Source: Candidatus Methanophagaceae archaeon (lineage in GTDB: Archaea; Halobacteriota; Syntropharchaeia; Alkanophagales; Methanospirareceae). Taken from it: DNA of 9,141 nt. Both the position numbers and the translations under genes were made by a program. Positions 1 through 6,277 of the stretch are shown here, piece after piece (position 1 is the first letter of the stretch; every line of letters begins with the position of its first letter). The DNA is taken from NCBI GenBank assembly GCA_013374505.1, contig QENJ01000095.1:1-9141 (forward strand). The letters run 5' to 3'. A model generated the notes under the pieces. It saw only the letters and a program-made list of their open reading frames with translations. It searched no databases and was not told where the DNA came from.

Positions 1-682
1 TTTTACCGCCATGTCCTTTTCGCCATGATGTCAATCCCATATTTGTTTTGTCGCTCCTAGCTCGTGTGGCGATAACTTCCGCGGCGGTCTGCCCGGTAAT
101 GGCAAAGTGCAGTTTATTCTGTACCGTCGCAAAGAACTTTTTTGTATCCTCTGCTTTTGGCGAATAGTCAATAGAAGTAGCGTAAATATCGGTAATCTTC
201 TGATACAACATCCGCTCACTGGAACGGATATCACGGATCTCTTCGAGTAAGTCATCAAAATAGCGTGTGCTGAAACGGGAACCATATTTAAATCTATTGC
301 TGTCGATTGCAAAGCCTTTATGGATATATTGCTGAAGAATTGAAATTGCCCATTGCCTGAATTGCGTGCCACGCTCTGAGTTCACCCGGTATCCCACCGC
401 GACAATTGCTTCAAGCGAATAAAACTTTGTCTGGTATTCCTTGCCATCTTCGGCAGTATGTGCAAAACTTGCACACACTGAATATTCCTGTAACTCGTTA
501 TCAGAGAAGAGGTTCTTCAGGTGCTTGGTAACAACACTACGGTCTACATCGAACAGTTCCGCAATCCGCTTCTGGGGGAGCCAGATGTTTTCATTAGCGT
601 ATAGCACTTCAATGTTGATTTTTCCATCTGGGGCTTGATAGACGGTAATTTGATTGTCGGGTAATTTTTTGTTTGCAGGCAT
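1..682 (-). CDS. rhuM: RhuM-family protein, second copy (3' end beyond window)
   Basis: The frame is open from the ATG at 682 to the left window edge, giving 227 codons with no stop; the C-terminal third is missing. It matches the RhuM (virulence protein RhuM / YhaV-neighbour) family, whose molecular role is not established and which often sits in type I restriction operons. Residues about 33-65 look like a winged-helix DNA-binding segment (IWLPQKRIAELFDVDRSVV). The family block HTAEDGKEY, then VAVGYRVNSERGTQFRQWA, follows at about 74-115. A core with SERMLYQKITDIYATSIDY and then FFATVQNKLHF is also present. It is a clear paralogue of the gene at 682-1662 and keeps a segment that gene lacks. 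Its ATG shares one base with the upstream stop (TAATG), so translation is probably coupled; an AAGGGA precedes the start at about 9 bases. Confident in the family, not in a function. Confidence 0.9.
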   Translation of the reverse strand, partial: MPANKKLPDNQITVYQAPDGKINIEVLYANENIWLPQKRIAELFDVDRSVVTKHLKNLFSDNELQEYSVCASFAHTAEDGKEYQTKFYSLEAIVAVGYRVNSERGTQFRQWAISILQQYIHKGFAIDSNRFKYGSRFSTRYFDDLLEEIRDIRSSERMLYQKITDIYATSIDYSPKAEDTKKFFATVQNKLHFAITGQTAAEVIATRARSDKTNMGLTSWRKGHGGK

Positions 683-1662
683 TACACTTTCCCTTCGCTG
701 TTATCTTCCAATTTTTTAATCATTTTATCAAAATCGGATTCGAATAACTGGTCTTGCACTATGCGGTACTTCCCAAATTCACTTTCAGCGAATGCTTTTG
801 CTATCTCTTGTGCTACTTTGCCGGGATTATCTAATAGTTCGCGATTATTGAATTGTAAAAAGACATTCAGCTTTTTCGACCAATCTTCCATTGTCATTGG
901 AATATTTTGTTCTGCCTGATCTTCTGCATAATCAAGGTACATTGTAGTAATACGATCTAATGCTTTTATCTCTTTTTCTGAGAGATAATTCTTGGCAATA
1001 GATACATCTGGTTTTATGATTTTTCCATGAGGCGCATTTTTCCATGTAGTTAAACCCATGTGTTCTTTGTTACTGTTTGCCCGCTCCATTATCAGTTCAG
1101 CGGCAGTGTTCCCATGGGTGGCAAAATGTAATTTATTCTGTACTGTAGCGAAGAATGTTTTTGTTATTTCATTATTGAAAAAAGAACCGTTTTTTAACCG
1201 TTCATTATCAAGCACATAACCGCGAATAGCAAAATCTCGCAAGATATTAATTGCCCATTGACGGAATTGGGTTGCACGTTCTGAATTTACCCGAAATCCA
1301 ACGGCAATAATGGCATCGAGATTGTAGAATTTCGTAGTATATTCTTTCCCATCTTCGGCAGTATGTCGGAAATCCCGACATACTGAACTCTCTTTTAATT
1401 CGCCTGTTTCGAAGATGTTTTGTAAATGCTCTGTTATAGTACTGCGACCTTTTTCAAACAAAACACTCATCAGCTTTTGAGTAAGCCATACCGTTTCATC
1501 TTCAATGCGAACCCCTATAGTATTTTTATTGTTCTGTTTTGTGAAAATCAGAAATTCCACAGTGCTGTTTCGTATTTGTACTTTTTTATTTTTTACTTTT
1601 ACGTCGTTTCCGGTGTCGAGGACGAAATCGGATTCTTGTTTTACAATATCTCTTTTGTTCAT
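682..1662 (-). CDS. rhuM: RhuM-family protein, first copy, with internal deletion
   Basis: This is a 326-residue RhuM-family protein of unknown biochemical role. A helix-turn-helix-like N-terminal part (VWLTQKLMSVLFEKGRSTI, residues 58-76) suggests DNA binding. The family signatures HTAEDGKEY (100-108), VGFRVNSERATQFRQWAI (121-138), FFATVQNKLHF (170-180), MGLTTWKNAPHGKI (202-215) and the C-terminal ESDFDKMIKKL (308-318) are all visible. Between NGS (158-160) and FFATVQ (170) there are only 9 residues, against 47 in the neighbouring paralogue. About 38 residues of the conserved core, including the ...YQKITDIYATSIDY segment, are therefore absent without loss of frame. The first 50 residues before the conserved part are a variable, charged extension. 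Its ATG overlaps the previous stop as ATGA (1659-1662), with AGAGG at 1670-1674, 7 bases from the ATG. The deletion may have inactivated it. Confidence 0.92.
   Translation of the reverse strand: MNKRDIVKQESDFVLDTGNDVKVKNKKVQIRNSTVEFLIFTKQNNKNTIGVRIEDETVWLTQKLMSVLFEKGRSTITEHLQNIFETGELKESSVCRDFRHTAEDGKEYTTKFYNLDAIIAVGFRVNSERATQFRQWAINILRDFAIRGYVLDNERLKNGSFFNNEITKTFFATVQNKLHFATHGNTAAELIMERANSNKEHMGLTTWKNAPHGKIIKPDVSIAKNYLSEKEIKALDRITTMYLDYAEDQAEQNIPMTMEDWSKKLNVFLQFNNRELLDNPGKVAQEIAKAFAESEFGKYRIVQDQLFESDFDKMIKKLEDNSEGKV
1153..1182 (-). other. Junction of an in-frame deletion in the first rhuM
   Basis: Codons 161-170 of the first rhuM (FFNNEITKTF) replace a segment that in the downstream paralogue runs 38 residues longer and carries the YFDDLLEEIRDIR...YQKITDIYATSIDY part of the family core. 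Flanking residues align without gap on both sides (LKNGS before, FFATVQNKLHF after). The deletion size of 114 nt is inferred only from comparison with the paralogue and remembered family sequences. Confidence 0.7.
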
Positions 1663-1988
1663 ATACCAGCCTCTTGTTGCTCTAATTTTACCCTGACTTC
1701 ACCACTCATCAATTTAGGCAAGAGCGTATCACGGAGTTTTTCGAGGGTGCTGATTTGGTTGCCGTTTATTCCCGGATCATCTTTGGTATCAATGGTTTTT
1801 GCCTTGTTTTGGGTTATTCTACCAACGGCTGATTGCAGGCACTCTAATAATAACACATCTTCAAATCTGTTCCGTTCTGGAGTATCGCTGTCCGGGGCAA
1901 TGTCTGGGGCGCAAGCGTACTGGTAACCCTGTTTTTCGAGGAGTTCGATGACAAGTTTTTCTATCGTGTTTTCAGTTATTCTGTTCAT
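1659..1988 (-). pseudogene. Chimeric remnant: HsdR N-terminus fused to HsdS C-terminal tail
   Basis: This is a 109-codon uninterrupted frame made of two unrelated type I restriction parts. Residues 1-60 (MNRITENTIEKLVIELLEKQ...PERNRFEDVLLLECLQSAVGRI) match the extreme N-terminus of one HsdR subfamily, normally about 1,000 residues or more. All endonuclease and helicase motifs are gone. Residues 61-76 are an unassigned linker. Residues 77-100 (NQISTLEKLRDTLLPKLMSG and EVRV) are the terminal conserved helix of HsdS, nearly identical to the end of the upstream hsdS. The start is well supported: GAGGGAG at 1998-2004 lies 9 bases from the ATG, and the ATG overlaps the helicase gene by 17 bases. 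The stop overlaps the rhuM ATG as ATGA. It is probably translated, possibly only to pass ribosomes on to rhuM. No restriction activity is expected. Confidence 0.85.
1691..1759 (-). repeat. Direct repeat copy B: duplicated hsdS 3' tail
   Basis: This stretch aligns without gaps to 4757-4825, offset by exactly 3,066 bases. By hand count about 59-60 of 69 positions match, and the inner part (1707-1759) is about 90% identical. Both copies encode the same helix in the same reading phase (ISTLEKLRDTLLPKLMSGEV here, ICTLEKLRDTLLPKLMNGEV in the other copy). The identity falls away at both ends, so the repeat is confined to the HsdS tail. Confidence 0.88.
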
Positions 1989-3096
1989 AAAATTTTACTC
2001 CCTCAATCTTCAATGATGAATCGAAATCATACACAATTCCCACACTATGTCTTGCTCTTGTGATAGCAACGTAGAATTTTGAGCGGCTTGTTGGTTTAAA
2101 GTTAGAATTATTATTAATTAACCAATTAACAAACGGATCTGTGGGATAAATAAGAACTCTGTCAAATGTCAACCCTTTAGAATCACCAAAATTTACTGTT
2201 TTATAGTTTTTATTGACTTCTACTTTTATACTATTTCTCAATTGTGCAGGGTTATAAGCATCCAAATACTTTTTAACATCTTGTTTTTTTACTAAAAAAA
2301 CACCATCGTGCTTTGTAACTTCTTTTTGATTTGATGTACAAGCTGTAAAAGTAGGATAGAGTTTTGATGAAAAACTACAAATTAGTTCATTGTTTCTATG
2401 TGATAAATTCAATGTTTCTTCATCAATTTCACAGTTGCTATTCTTGCATTTATTCTGTATGAAATCCTTTATTTTCCCATCCCTATATTTTTCAAATTTT
2501 CTTTCGTTGTGTGTAAGGTAAATCACCTGTCGTGGATCACCAACCATAAGAATATTTGAATCACTTCCAAAGAGTAGTTTTAATAATTCTAGGTCATATC
2601 CAGCTAAATCTTGAACTTCATCTACGAATATATGCGAATAAATTCTGCTCAATCTATCAATAACAGCACCATCACTTTTTTGATTACATTTGAAAACAAA
2701 CTTTGAAAGTTTATCTGAATATATTTTAAATGTATCAGTAAAATAGTGCTTCGGAATATTTTCTTCTTTGTGGTATACAGGAAAACCGTTTTCATGTTTA
2801 TATCTAAAAGCTGATTGTTTGTTAACTAAAATCATTCCTTTGACCTTTTTTTCAAATAGACACCCTTGATATGGCCTAACACCATGCTGAAGTAAAAACG
2901 AAAACCATGTTCGTACCGTAATGTTTTCAGGAATACACTTGTTTATTTCAATGATCTTTTTACGTATTTCTTCTTCATTAGCCAGAGTATATGTTGTAAT
3001 AAGAACATTGCCATCTTTTTGTTTCAAAGCTTCTTTTACAAGAAATGTCGTTTTTCCAGCACCGGCTGCTGCAATAATAAGTTTATTTGTTTTCAT
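1972..3096 (-). CDS. gajB: Compact UvrD-like superfamily 1 helicase, Gabija GajB-like
   Basis: This 374-residue SF1A helicase/ATPase shows a complete set of visible motifs. They are Walker A AAAGAGKTT (9-17), motif Ia LITTYT (32-37), Walker B with DEVQD (159-163), motif III MVGDPRQ (184-190), motif IV LSHRN (231-235), motif V DSKGLTFDRV (305-314) and motif VI YVAITRARH (342-350). It is shorter than typical UvrD (about 700) and than GajB proteins I know (about 490), so the 1B/2B accessory subdomains must be minimal. In Gabija, GajB senses DNA ends or unwound DNA and activates the partner GajA nuclease; the same role is inferred from the adjacent OLD gene only 4 bases upstream. GTGAG/GAGG close to the ATG lies in the 3' end of that gene. 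The coding region is AT-rich. Helicase assignment is firm; membership in Gabija proper is likely rather than proven. Confidence 0.87.
   Translation of the reverse strand: MKTNKLIIAAAGAGKTTFLVKEALKQKDGNVLITTYTLANEEEIRKKIIEINKCIPENITVRTWFSFLLQHGVRPYQGCLFEKKVKGMILVNKQSAFRYKHENGFPVYHKEENIPKHYFTDTFKIYSDKLSKFVFKCNQKSDGAVIDRLSRIYSHIFVDEVQDLAGYDLELLKLLFGSDSNILMVGDPRQVIYLTHNERKFEKYRDGKIKDFIQNKCKNSNCEIDEETLNLSHRNNELICSFSSKLYPTFTACTSNQKEVTKHDGVFLVKKQDVKKYLDAYNPAQLRNSIKVEVNKNYKTVNFGDSKGLTFDRVLIYPTDPFVNWLINNNSNFKPTSRSKFYVAITRARHSVGIVYDFDSSLKIEGVKFYEQNN
1998..2004 (-). promoter_or_regulatory. Shine-Dalgarno of the hsdR' stub
   Basis: GAGGGAG on the minus strand lies 9 bases before the ATG at 1988, inside the last codons of the helicase gene. 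It fixes the start of the HsdR-like stub at the position where HsdR proteins of this type begin. This suggests that the junction between the helicase gene and hsdR is ancestral and only the 3' part of hsdR was lost. Confidence 0.7.
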
Positions 3097-3100
3097 ATCC

Positions 3101-4735
3101 TCACTTTATTGCCTCTATAATATAGCCTGGGAATTTCAACTCTTCTTTCGTATCAAATACTTTCAGTGCACATTCAGTTTTATTTTGTTTCATGTACTTA
3201 TGTAAATCATCAAGTCGATCAAAACCAGTTTCTAAAATTTTATTAACGTTTTGTAGATCATTGACTTTCAACCATTTAGGTTCCAAAGTGTTGTAGTTGA
3301 AAGGTTTTGTTCCAAGCATTAAATCACCGGTGTCTACCGTGCTATCAAAACATATTTTAATATCTAGCTTTGCTTTGTCACCAAGATAGTTTTCATATTT
3401 TTTATGAACCGCCTCTACATCTCCATCATTATCTGTAACGACCACAACTGGCTTATTTATTTTTTCTGCTATTTCTAAAAATCTTAGAAATGAAGTCCCT
3501 ACAGAAATTACATCGATTCCATCTTCAATAGGAAGTTTCCCTCTATTTTGTAACATATAGGCTTTTTGCAACACCAATTCATCAGAATCACCCTCCACTA
3601 AAATGGCTTTTTTACAGAGAATTAGTCTTAATGTATCATACCCCGATATTTTCTCAAAGAAACTCTTCGTTTCCAGTTTCAAATCGTTAAGGCGTGTGGT
3701 CTTACTATCGTTCAACAAAATCAAATTATCTAATCCCAATTTATTGGCTACAAAACTATTATGAGTTGAAATGATTATTTGTTTGTCTTCGCAATGTTCT
3801 TTTATGCTGTGTACAAACTGATTAAGTTTTGAATGTGCAAGGTGATTCTCAGGTTCTTCTATAAGAATTATACTAGCTTCTTTTGATTTTTTATGAGCTA
3901 ACGCCAACTCTGTTTTAACAATACATTGTTCACCTTTACCTATGTAATGAAAAGGAACATCGTCCAGATAAGTTATCAAACTGTTTTCCCATGCATTTTT
4001 AGATAACAGTTCAACAGATAACTCTACATTTTTATCAGATATTTTCACGCTTTGTTTGATTTTATCATTTATTGCTCGTATGGAGGTATCTCTCATGAAA
4101 TTTTCTCTCATTTTTCTGTGTGCTTGCGAAATATCTACAATATCTCCAGGTTCTAAATTATCGCGAACAATTCGAGAAATATAAATATCTGAACCATTCC
4201 GGTAACGATTACTTGATGAATCAATCATTGCCGACTTTATTGGAATGCTTCTTGCCGTAATGTTTTCTCGAGCGAAAGAAGTCCAAAAAATGTCATAGTA
4301 TTCAATCGGTAGCGTTTTGACATCCCCTTTTTGTATTAATTGTTCATACTCAGCTTGATACTTATCATCAAAAGCAATTTTTAAAGAAATGCCACATTCT
4401 TTAATTTTTTCGCTATTGCCGTTGCCTTCAAACGATGGCAAATCTTCGCCACTAATAAATATCTCAATTAAAATGTATGGCGGAATTGCAACTTTTCCTT
4501 GGTCTAAATCATATAAGTATTTAGCTACAACTTGGTTATTAAAAAGGTATTGTGTCAATTCATTTTTTAAATATCTTCCGTTAAATAAGCCTGTTAGAGC
4601 TAAATGAATCGCTTCTAAAATTGTCGATTTACCAGCCTCATTATCTCCAACTAAAATATTAAGTCCGCCGTTTAGCGTCAGATCAAATGCTTCAAAACAC
4701 TTGAAATTTTCAATTTTTATTCTACTAATTTTCAT
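3101..4735 (-). CDS. gajA: Class 2 OLD-family nuclease (ABC ATPase + Toprim), Gabija GajA-like
   Basis: A 544-residue two-domain protein. The N-terminal ABC-type ATPase has Walker A GDNEAGKST (30-38), a signature-like GKGEQ (266-270), Walker B ILIEEPENHL (290-299) and a switch histidine in ISTHNS (H325). The C-terminal Toprim nuclease has AILVEGDSDE (377-386; E381, D383, D385) and the DxD-type TDNDGD (434-439; D435, D437, D439). Further conserved OLD-type pieces are YNTLEPKWLKVN (481-492) and KTECALKVFD (519-528), the latter carrying a candidate catalytic lysine. Class 2 OLD proteins are defined by an adjacent UvrD-like helicase gene, which is present 4 bases downstream. Together they fit the Gabija phage-defence pair, in which GajA is a DNA endonuclease restrained by nucleotide. 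The ATG at 4735 overlaps hsdS by 11 bases and has GGAGGG at 4744-4749. All key residues look intact, so activity is expected. Confidence 0.9.
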   Translation of the reverse strand: MKISRIKIENFKCFEAFDLTLNGGLNILVGDNEAGKSTILEAIHLALTGLFNGRYLKNELTQYLFNNQVVAKYLYDLDQGKVAIPPYILIEIFISGEDLPSFEGNGNSEKIKECGISLKIAFDDKYQAEYEQLIQKGDVKTLPIEYYDIFWTSFARENITARSIPIKSAMIDSSSNRYRNGSDIYISRIVRDNLEPGDIVDISQAHRKMRENFMRDTSIRAINDKIKQSVKISDKNVELSVELLSKNAWENSLITYLDDVPFHYIGKGEQCIVKTELALAHKKSKEASIILIEEPENHLAHSKLNQFVHSIKEHCEDKQIIISTHNSFVANKLGLDNLILLNDSKTTRLNDLKLETKSFFEKISGYDTLRLILCKKAILVEGDSDELVLQKAYMLQNRGKLPIEDGIDVISVGTSFLRFLEIAEKINKPVVVVTDNDGDVEAVHKKYENYLGDKAKLDIKICFDSTVDTGDLMLGTKPFNYNTLEPKWLKVNDLQNVNKILETGFDRLDDLHKYMKQNKTECALKVFDTKEELKFPGYIIEAIK

Positions 4736-5936
4736 ATTTTATACCCTCCATTTCAACCCTAACTTCCCCGTTCATCAATTTAGGCAACAGCGTATCCCGC
4801 AGTTTTTCAAGGGTGCAGATTTGGTATTTGTTCATAAACATTTTTTGAAAATATGGGGAAATTGATTTTTCAAATTGCACGGTTTCCGTTTCTGTTGGTA
4901 TGGGAACTTTATTTTCTTTAAAAGTAGTGGTCGTTATCGTATCAAAAACGCTTCCATATGCTGAAGACTGCAATTCTTCAACAACATGGTTTATTAGCAA
5001 GTATGTAAAGAAAAAACAATTTTTAATATTGGGAAGTATGCCATAATTTGACTGACTAAAAGCCATCGGTTCAGCAAGTATACTATATTTTCCTACTGTA
5101 CCTCTTGCAGAAATCACAGTTCCATATTTAGGCAATAGCTTAGCTGAGCTATTATTTAACCCCGCCTCGGTAATTCTTTTTTCTGCGTAATTCACAAATG
5201 ATTTGTGGTTAGTTGCGATATCACCACCAGCTAACCAAGGTATATCACCATCCCAATAATCTAGAATTGAAGTTTTTGGAGTGCCGCCACCAACTAACTG
5301 AATAAGTTCGAGAAGACTATCTTCCTCCCACTCCTCATCCGCCTCCTCCACAAACCACTGTCTGAACAGCGTTTCCGCCATGGCTTCGAGGGTCTTATTC
5401 TGGCGGTGGAGCAGGTCTATCTTGTCGTCGAGACTGGAAAGAACAGAGGCGATGGCGCGCTGTTCGGGGAGAGGAGGGAGCAAGAAAGACATTTCTTTTA
5501 AATCCCTGATGGGCAACTGGGGTTGTGCACTTCCCGAAGTAAAAGTTTCAAAATCTCTTTTCAAATACTTGAATAGTTGATAATTGAAATTTTCGTTTAT
5601 TCCATTAGGTCGGATTATTACCATGCCTGAGTTTATTCGTATGTTGTCAAAAGGTATGTTTTCATTATAGAAGCCAACGTTACCAACGGTTCCTCTTGTA
5701 GTTAACACCAAATCATATCTTTTTAATTTTCCTTTTCTTAACAGCTCATCTTTTTCTTTTGTTATGAAGTTTAATTCAGTAAATTCAAATCCATTAGTAG
5801 TTACGTTCTTTGTATTCAGAAAAAGACAATAACCGCTTTCAAAGAAATCATCCTTTTTAGGGGAGTTTTTCCCCCTGTCACCATCAATTATTTCAAAAGC
5901 TGCATCACCCAGCTTACATTCCTTCCACTCACTCAT
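4725..5936 (-). CDS. hsdS: Type I restriction-modification specificity subunit HsdS
   Basis: A 403-residue DNA-recognition subunit that binds HsdM and sets the target sequence. Architecture is the usual two half-sites. TRD1 is at about 1-150 (LTTRGTVGNVGFY). The central conserved helix is LPPLPEQRAIASVLSSLDDK at 153-172, continuing to FRQWF at 191-195. TRD2 is at about 205-350 (ISARGTVGKYSI). The C-terminal helix is CTLEKLRDTLLPKLMNGEVR at 374-393. Length is normal for the family, and no frameshift is seen. The start at 5936 (MSEWKECKLGD) is typical and is preceded by AAAAGGTGAA. The central helix DNA is GC-richer than both TRDs, which are AT-rich, as expected where TRDs have been exchanged by recombination. 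The stop is overlapped by gajA, so hsdS and the OLD gene are probably co-translated. The two TRDs predict a bipartite target of unknown sequence. Confidence 0.96.
   Translation of the reverse strand: MSEWKECKLGDAAFEIIDGDRGKNSPKKDDFFESGYCLFLNTKNVTTNGFEFTELNFITKEKDELLRKGKLKRYDLVLTTRGTVGNVGFYNENIPFDNIRINSGMVIIRPNGINENFNYQLFKYLKRDFETFTSGSAQPQLPIRDLKEMSFLLPPLPEQRAIASVLSSLDDKIDLLHRQNKTLEAMAETLFRQWFVEEADEEWEEDSLLELIQLVGGGTPKTSILDYWDGDIPWLAGGDIATNHKSFVNYAEKRITEAGLNNSSAKLLPKYGTVISARGTVGKYSILAEPMAFSQSNYGILPNIKNCFFFTYLLINHVVEELQSSAYGSVFDTITTTTFKENKVPIPTETETVQFEKSISPYFQKMFMNKYQICTLEKLRDTLLPKLMNGEVRVEMEGIKYEN
4744..4749 (-). promoter_or_regulatory. Shine-Dalgarno of gajA inside the hsdS tail
   Basis: GGAGGG lies 8 bases before the gajA ATG at 4735 and is also the Met-Glu-Gly codons of the hsdS C-terminus. 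The hsdM-fic junction uses the same device (an EMEG-coding ATGGAGGG), so the two genes that follow methyltransferase subunits are started in the same way. It supports the 4735 start and translation coupled to hsdS. Confidence 0.75.
4757..4825 (-). repeat. Direct repeat copy A: hsdS 3' tail
   Basis: This is the part of the intact hsdS that encodes its last conserved helix, repeated at 1691-1759 with about 86% identity by hand count. The copies are in the same orientation and the same coding phase. The 3,066-bp offset is divisible by three, so a crossover anywhere within the repeat would regenerate a complete hsdS frame and delete gajA, gajB and the hsdR stub. Confidence 0.88.
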
Positions 5937-5991
5937 CAGCGTTCACCTTTTTCACCATTCATCACTTCATTCCCTCCAACCTTGTAAGCAT
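5936..5991 (-). other. Two possible coupled mini-reading frames before hsdS
   Basis: The 56-base gap between the ORF6N-domain gene and hsdS holds two tiny frames in stop-start series. The first is ATG at 5991 (MLTRLEGMK, stop 5964-5962). The second is ATG at 5962 (MNGEKGER, stop 5938-5936), whose stop shares a base with the hsdS ATG. Each junction reads TGATG. A good GGAGG lies about 10 bases before the 5962 ATG. They may carry ribosomes to hsdS, or be decayed remains of a longer gene: the first frame reads back upstream as SIWTVEMLTRLEGMK. Weakly supported as real genes. Confidence 0.25.
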
Positions 5992-5992
5992 C

Positions 5993-6241
5993 TCAACCGT
6001 CCAGATGCTGCTTTGACGGTATCGCATTTTGCGATACCATATGATCGACCTCTTCTTCTGTGAGTTGAAACATGAAATCTGAGGGGAAACGTTTGATATT
6101 TCTTTTCACCTGTTCTCTTAGTCTGATTGGTTTTACACCATAAAAAATGGCTAAATCATTATCCAGCATTACCTGAACATCGCGGATGGTATAAATCCCG
6201 TTCTGAATTTCTTCATTTTTAATCAATTCCCTTCCGCTCAT
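5993..6241 (-). CDS. Truncated ORF6N-domain protein (putative DNA-binding)
   Basis: Residues from IYTIRDVQVMLDNDLAIFYG through LREQVKRNIKRFPSDFMFQL to SQNAIPSKQHLDG match the ORF6N domain, found in phage antirepressor-like and mobile-element proteins and near type I restriction genes. The frame stops at the position where family members continue with a conserved LPY(A/V)FTEQGVAMLSSVL segment, so the domain is cut short and the protein is only 82 residues. I chose the ATG at 6241 because AAAAGGTGAA precedes it and family members usually begin 10-20 residues before this domain. An in-frame ATG at 6376 (127 residues), only 4 bases after the fic stop, is a possible alternative. Its extra 45 residues resemble nothing I know and cover the GCACA/TGTGC array. 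Function uncertain and possibly lost. Confidence 0.75.
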   Translation of the reverse strand: MSGRELIKNEEIQNGIYTIRDVQVMLDNDLAIFYGVKPIRLREQVKRNIKRFPSDFMFQLTEEEVDHMVSQNAIPSKQHLDG

Positions 6242-6277
6242 ACCAGCTTCACCTTTTGGCCCATTATTTGATAGTTT

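Noticed and set aside
31..372. 113-residue open frame on the minus strand
   Set aside because: It is a shifted frame inside the second rhuM gene. The true frame, open from 682 to the window edge, carries the family motifs, while this one has no recognisable features.
1426..1926. 166-residue open frame on the plus strand
   Set aside because: It is antisense to the rhuM start and the hsdR/hsdS chimera, both of which have family matches and ribosome-binding sites; the plus-strand product is low-complexity Phe/Ser-rich.
3101..4735. Retron or other reverse-transcriptase-linked defence system containing an OLD nuclease
   Set aside because: No reverse transcriptase gene or structured RNA is seen nearby; the partner is a UvrD-like helicase, which fits class 2 OLD/Gabija.
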